Shown piece after piece: positions 59,440-64,000 of a DNA stretch of 64,000 nucleotides. The notes under the pieces were generated by a model that saw nothing but the letters and a program-made list of their open reading frames with translations, had not been told where the DNA came from and did no database searches. Each line of letters starts with the position of its first letter. Within the stretch, counting starts at the first letter, position 1. The stretch is taken from the NCBI GenBank assembly GCA_022749755.1, contig CM040446.1:8332367-8396366 (forward strand), read 5' to 3'. The position numbers were made by a program, and so were the translations under genes. This stretch comes from Azadirachta indica. Its lineage: Eukaryota; Streptophyta; Magnoliopsida; Sapindales; Meliaceae.

Positions 59440-60247
59440 TGTTGAAGAATTCTTCATCATCTTGGAAAAAAGTTTAAGAGCTTCCTTTTTCATGTTGGTC
59501 TAACCCCAAAATCATTGCACTCTCTGTCCAAACATTACTCTCCTCCATCATGTTAAATAATAGCCTAGCATAATTAACAGCTCTACACTTACCATAAATG
59601 TCAACAAGAGTAATCTCCAATTGATAATTCCATGTCATTCCTCGGCCAATCACCTGAGAATGAACTCATTTCCCTAAGCTTAAGTTTCCAAGTTCTATAC
59701 ACGCAAACAGCAAAACCACCATTGTGGTCTCATCCGGGTGAAACCCATAATCCCTCATCTTAACAAAATACCCAATGGTCTCTCCTAACCAAAAGTTCTC
59801 AACACATGTAGTTATCACCACATTCCACGAAACCACTCTTCTCTCACACATATCATCAAACACCTTGCACGCATTTTTATTTTCCTTACAGGTCCAGTAC
59901 TGTTCACATACAAGTCTACATCCAATCACACTTTACATCTTACCCGTGAACTTGCCTCCCTTCTTCAAGAGCAAAAATCTCCACACACACTCTGAAATGA
60001 ACGCATATTTAGTGGGTCTAACTCATCTTTTATTTTTTTTCCCATGTCAAGAAAAACCTTTAACGAGTAAATTCCATGAAATGGGTACTGAATTACTAAA
60101 GCTATAAACGAGGGAACACGTATAAGAGAAGTTTTTAGAGGAAGATAAGGCGCAAAAGCAAAGGCGTTCAAGCAAAATACGGTTGTCGTTTTGAAGACCT
60201 AAGACTTGGATTTGGGCATGGATTTGAGTAAGCTGTTTGAATATCAC
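59440..60247 (-). pseudogene. PPR (pentatricopeptide repeat) protein pseudogene
   Basis: Minus-strand pieces: FKQLTQIHAQIQVLGLQNDNRILLE... (60247-60050), then the PPR repeats ACKVFDDMCERRVVSWNVVITTCVENFWLGETIGYFVKMRDYGFHPDETTMVVLLFACIELGNLSLGK (to 59669). A TGA at 59666-59668 replaces an expected Trp, followed by VHSQVIGRGMTW...LVDIYGKCRAVNYARLLFNMMEESNVW and a frameshift near 59495. Intact PLS-class PPR proteins bind organellar RNA. The segment joining the N-terminal piece to the repeats is shortened and broken by stops (60060-59930). Only part of a ~500-aa protein remains. Confidence 0.82.
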
Positions 60248-60826
60248 CTCAGCTTGTTCGGTGTTTCCTCACCTTCGATGTTTGCTGTATTGGGTATTGC
60301 AGTGTAACAAAGAGGCGCAAGAAACTCCTTCCAAACCTCGATGCCAACTTCCATTACTATTGATGTAGATGATTTCAGGTTAAATTTGACTACTTAAAGG
60401 CTTTACGCACATCACTTAGCCTTTGAATTCAGACTGGTCCTTGAAGACAAAATGCAAAAGTCAAAATCTAGTCGCTTTTATGATTTTACCCTTAAAGTTG
60501 GCAGTCAACTGACTGTAAACTGTAACGGCGGAAAGATATGTAATACAATTTTCATATTTTTTATCTAAATCATAATTATTAATATCTCAATAGAGCTATA
60601 TAATAGTATCCGAAATATATAATAATTTTTTTTTTTTACTTAAATTTATGTAAATAATTATACATTTTTTATTTATTTATAATTTTAATAAAAATTAAAA
60701 ATTTATATAAAATTATGCATTTTATTATAATGAGTTAAAAATAAAATTCGAATCGAACCAATCGGTTTACAATTAAATAGAATTGAGCTTATTTTTAGAA
60801 ATAAACCACACTTAATCAAACTTATT
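60248..60826. other. Unassigned stretch
   Basis: It contains the former 5' flank of the PPR relic and then AT-rich sequence. No other gene or clear repeat is seen. Confidence 0.4.
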
Positions 60827-61246
60827 TTTATAATTAGAAGTGGATAGAAAATTGGAGTAGAACTGACAGGTTTAGTCTAATTCTTTATGTGATTTGGTTC
60901 GATTTTGGTTTTTAAACCTGAAAATTCAGAATTTTTGTTCCGATTTTAATTTTAACCCAAAAAATAAAAACCGGATCGAATTTATTATTTTTTAATTTAT
61001 CATATAAATATGACGTTGCTTTTGAAAGTCAAAAAAAATAACGTTATTTTTGTATTTTAAAAAATATAATTTAACCTAAAAATCAAATCGAATCGGTCAT
61101 TATGGTTTCAATCCGATTCCTTTATATATTCGGTTCGGTTCAATCTGATCCCAAAAATGAAAAATCTAAAATTTTCTAGTTTCAATCTGATTTTGTAAAA
61201 ATTCAGATCGGATTGGAGTTTACCTACCCCTAATTATAACTCAATA
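60827..61246. mobile_element. Degenerate TIR (hAT-like) MITE candidate
   Basis: The left end TTATAATTAGAAGTGGATAG is the diverged reverse complement of the right end CTACCCCTAATTATAA. The interior is rich in TCGGTTCGG/ATCGAATC words, a style shared with 61745-62130. No certain target-site duplication was found because the flanks are themselves palindromic. Confidence 0.5.
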
Positions 61247-61419
61247 TATCTTTGTTTTTATAAAGGTTCAGTAAAAAGTTCCTCTTTTTCAAACGTTGCG
61301 AATGTTATCCTCATGAAATTTAGTTCTTTATGCCTAGTAGTTTCTCTTTGACCTATGATCAAACTCAGATGTGATCATTAAATTTGAAACTTTTAATTAA
61401 AATCATCTGTTTTGTGAAT

Positions 61420-61695
61420 GGAAGAATGCCCATTACCCCCTCTATTTTTTAAGCCAATACTCTTATTACCCCTCTATATTTTTTCTAATATTTCATCACC
61501 CACCTGATTCTTTTTTTTTTTTTTTTTTCTGATTTTGCTCTTCAATTCAATTAATTTACAAAATAATAAAATCAAAAATATTTGAAATACTAAATAACAA
61601 AATCGAAACTCAAGGGGATGATGGGATATTAAAGAAAACATAAAAGGGTAATAGGGCATTAGTTCAAAAAGTAGATGGATAATGGACATTCTCCC
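61420..61695. mobile_element. Mutator-type MITE, 276 bp, 9-bp TSD
   Basis: The left terminus GGAAGAATGCCCATTA and right terminus TAATGGACATTCTCCC are inverted repeats. Pairing extends ~95 bp (TATTACCCCTCTATATTTT against TATTACCCTTTTATGTTTT). The 9-mer TTTGTGAAT flanks both ends exactly (61411-61419 and 61696-61704). There is a T-rich centre and no coding. TSD length and long TIRs fit the Mutator superfamily. Confidence 0.87.
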
Positions 61696-61744
61696 TTTGT
61701 GAATTACATTAGGTTATCTGTCTTTCTGAAGGATTATTGGTAGT

Positions 61745-62130
61745 CATTTTCACATAACTTGGTAGAGGTGGATATGATCCAATTTGATTTGAATTTTGTC
61801 AAAATCGAATTGGATTGAAAATTTTGGATTTTTATTTCTTACAACTGGAACCAAATCGAATAAAAACTAGAATCAAAACTAATACATTTTAAACTGAACT
61901 GAACCTTTCCATTTTTCGAATTCATCTTTTAACTTCTTTTTTAACCTTTATAAAACGTCATCATTTTGATGTTGAAATATATATAAAATAACATTATTTT
62001 GATAATAAAAAATATTTAAAATATTTTTGGTCTAGTTCAAATTTTTTTAGGTTAGAATTGAAACATAATTGAAAATTTCGAATTTAAAAAATTAAAATAA
62101 AATCAGACTGAATATCATTTAAAATCAAAC
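61745..62130. mobile_element. Degenerate TIR-element remnant
   Basis: It begins GGTAGAGGTGGATATGATCC and has the same ACCAAATCGAAT/AACCTTTAT word style as 60827-61246, plus TAAAACGTCATCATTTTGA. It is probably a related element whose right end is lost. Weakly supported. Confidence 0.35.
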
Positions 62131-63953
62131 CAAAGTAGAAGCAGCAACAGAAATGTATTATTTACAACGGCTTTAAGATAGTTTAAGACGAGTTCATCTA
62201 TGAGTTCGCTGAACATATATACTAAGGAACATTTTATACTAGAAAATTAAAATTAAACAAGAAATCTATTAGAATTTGTATCCAAAAAAATAGTGCAATT
62301 AACTTGACAGTGGGCATCTATTCCTCATAAAATGACTTTCTTAATTTTTTTGAATTATAAATTATATTGAAAATCTATCATAAACTCTATAAACTTTTGC
62401 AAGAAAATTAGCTTTCATTATAATTGAGAGAAGATGAACCCATGTTCTTAAAATGAAAAGTAAGGATACTAACCACCCTTATTAATTCTCAAATTTCAAG
62501 CTGTTTTCAAGAAGTTATCAATTCTGCATCGAAACCTTAATAGAGATGGCACAAACACACAAAAGAAAGAAAAATGGAAACAAAAGGGAAAAGGATAATG
62601 AAAAAAAGAAATCAATCATCCTAAGTTTAGTAAAACAAGAAATATTGTTAGTAAAACATGAAAACAATAACTAAATAAAATCTTAGATTTAATAATAATC
62701 CTAAATAAAATCCAATTACGTATAAAAATGAAAAACATTATTAAAAACTATAGTTAAACCTAAAATTAAAGCTTATCACAAACATTCATTGGTTCAATAA
62801 TGAAATATATATATATATATATGTATATATATACATTTATACACACACACGATCAGGCTCTTGTGGTCGCTGTTGTTGATGTCATCATAGAATTCTTAAA
62901 ACTGAGAACCATGAATTCGAGATGAAATGCTCGTAAGAACACAAAACTGCTTGTACTGCTGCGATGGCTGCATTGACGTTGAACCAAAAAACTGCACAGC
63001 ACGTTTAACAAAATAAAAACAGAAATATAAATATAAATATAAATATAAATATAAATATAAATGATATATATAAAAAAAAACTTAATTTTACAATAACAAT
63101 GTTGTAAAATATATTTTGTTATCGTTAATAATAATTATAATAAACATTTATACTAAAATAATGATAAAATTGTTTTTGAATCATTAGTAGACAAATAAGA
63201 CTTATTTTTAAATTATTAATTGTAAAAAATGTTTAATTTAGAAATATTTTATTTTTTTTTATAATAATATGTTTTATTATATTATTATTGTATATTAAAT
63301 ATGTATTGCATTATGTAGTGAGGATTTAAAAAACATAATTTAGCTAATTTAGTAAGTTAAATAGATATGTCGTTAAATGATATCAAGAGAAATTATTGCA
63401 ATTAAAAAAATTACATTAGTACGTGAAATGATGTGGCAATACTTCTACATTATTTATAATACAAATTTCGAGATACAATTAAAACGTATCAAATTATTCT
63501 TTAACATTTATAATGTCTCGCGGACATTAAATCCATTAGTTTCTTTTATAGCCAAATATGATTTGACCTTATTACGTTGAACTTCAAAGTAATATAGCTA
63601 ACAAATACATATATATATATATATATATACACATATTTTTAGAAATGCATTATGTCAAGATAATACTAGCATTTTGTTATATGAATGCCATAAAATGTAA
63701 GTTCAAATTTTTTTCAATATAAATACAAATTTAGATGTTATTTTGAGCAATATGTATATATATATATATATGTATGTATGTATTGGGAATATTCTTCTTT
63801 CGTAAGTTGAGACATTGATCGTACATATAAATTGTTACAACATAAAGAAGTGAAGTTTAATGTGCATGTCCCGACCGCTTAAAAATTCTTTTAATTTTAT
63901 TTTATAATTTATAATAACTTGTCCATATTTCAGATCCTATTATTACTAAAATG
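62131..63953. other. Intergenic AT-rich region with microsatellites
   Basis: No gene is firmly recognised. Microsatellites: (AT)n at about 62804-62832, (ATATAA)n at about 63025-63061, (TA)n at about 63608-63630 and (AT)n at about 63753-63770. A patch of lower AT content at 62850-63010 could be exonic but has no recognised product. Confidence 0.5.
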
Positions 63954-64000
63954 CACTACAACAAAAACGGTCTTTTTTGATAAATAATATTTATCATAAA
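63954..64000 (+). mobile_element. CACTA (En/Spm) transposon terminus, continues past window
   Basis: CACTACAACAAAAACGG at 63954 is the typical plant CACTA terminal inverted repeat start. The element would extend to the right beyond the window; the 3-bp duplication at its left would be ATG (63951-63953). Confidence 0.7.

Noticed and set aside
63377..63580. 67-codon open frame near the right end
   Set aside because: Low-complexity AT-rich translation with no motif, homologue or supporting signals.

Overview
This is a plant nuclear genomic window, clearly a eudicot. It is AT-rich, with intron-containing genes that use GT..AG splice sites and with plant-type LTR retrotransposons, Mutator-like transposases and MITEs. 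The gene set and repeat style would fit a woody Sapindales genome such as Citrus, but the sequence alone does not prove the genus.

Gene-rich left end (1-15.5 kb). Three complete genes can be reconstructed exon by exon in phase. (1) An 11-exon minus-strand gene (84-4560) encodes a 582-aa protein with an N-terminal coiled coil (MIP1-type leucine zipper) and a C-terminal DUF547 domain. (2) A 2-exon plus-strand gene (8280-9863) encodes a 491-aa GH17 glucan endo-1,3-beta-glucosidase with an X8/CBM43 domain and a GPI-anchor-like tail. (3) A 13-exon plus-strand gene (11802-15500) encodes an 842-aa GH35 beta-galactosidase with a C-terminal SUEL-type lectin domain. Both enzymes are secreted and act on cell-wall polysaccharides.

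Transposon-dominated middle (16-47.3 kb). In order: a degenerate Athila-like Ty3/gypsy element whose 5' LTR carries a hAT-type MITE; an uncharacterised LTR/UTR-like remnant; a minus-strand Mutator-like transposase relic followed by a ~110-bp tandem repeat array; a truncated Ty1/copia element; a plus-strand Mutator-like transposase relic; a second, internally deleted Athila-like element with both LTRs; a reverse-oriented LTR-like remnant; and a copia relic split by a chromodomain-type Ty3/gypsy element.

Right part (47.3-64 kb). A ~68-bp tandem repeat array (48.4-49.1 kb) precedes a pseudogene of an FDM/IDN2-type (XS-XH) RNA-directed DNA methylation factor (50.8-57.6 kb). One exon of this pseudogene is split by a nearly complete copia element with a perfect 5-bp target-site duplication. 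A broken PPR gene (59.4-60.2 kb), several inverted-repeat MITEs (two with exact 9-bp duplications) and a CACTA-type terminus at the right edge follow.

No RNA gene, CRISPR array or bacterial-type system is present. The most notable items are the retrotransposon-split silencing-factor pseudogene, a long fold-back element at 5.6-6.5 kb, a perfect 23-bp hairpin inside the copia nucleocapsid region, and the two tandem arrays. Exon boundaries were derived by eye from phase and splice signals.
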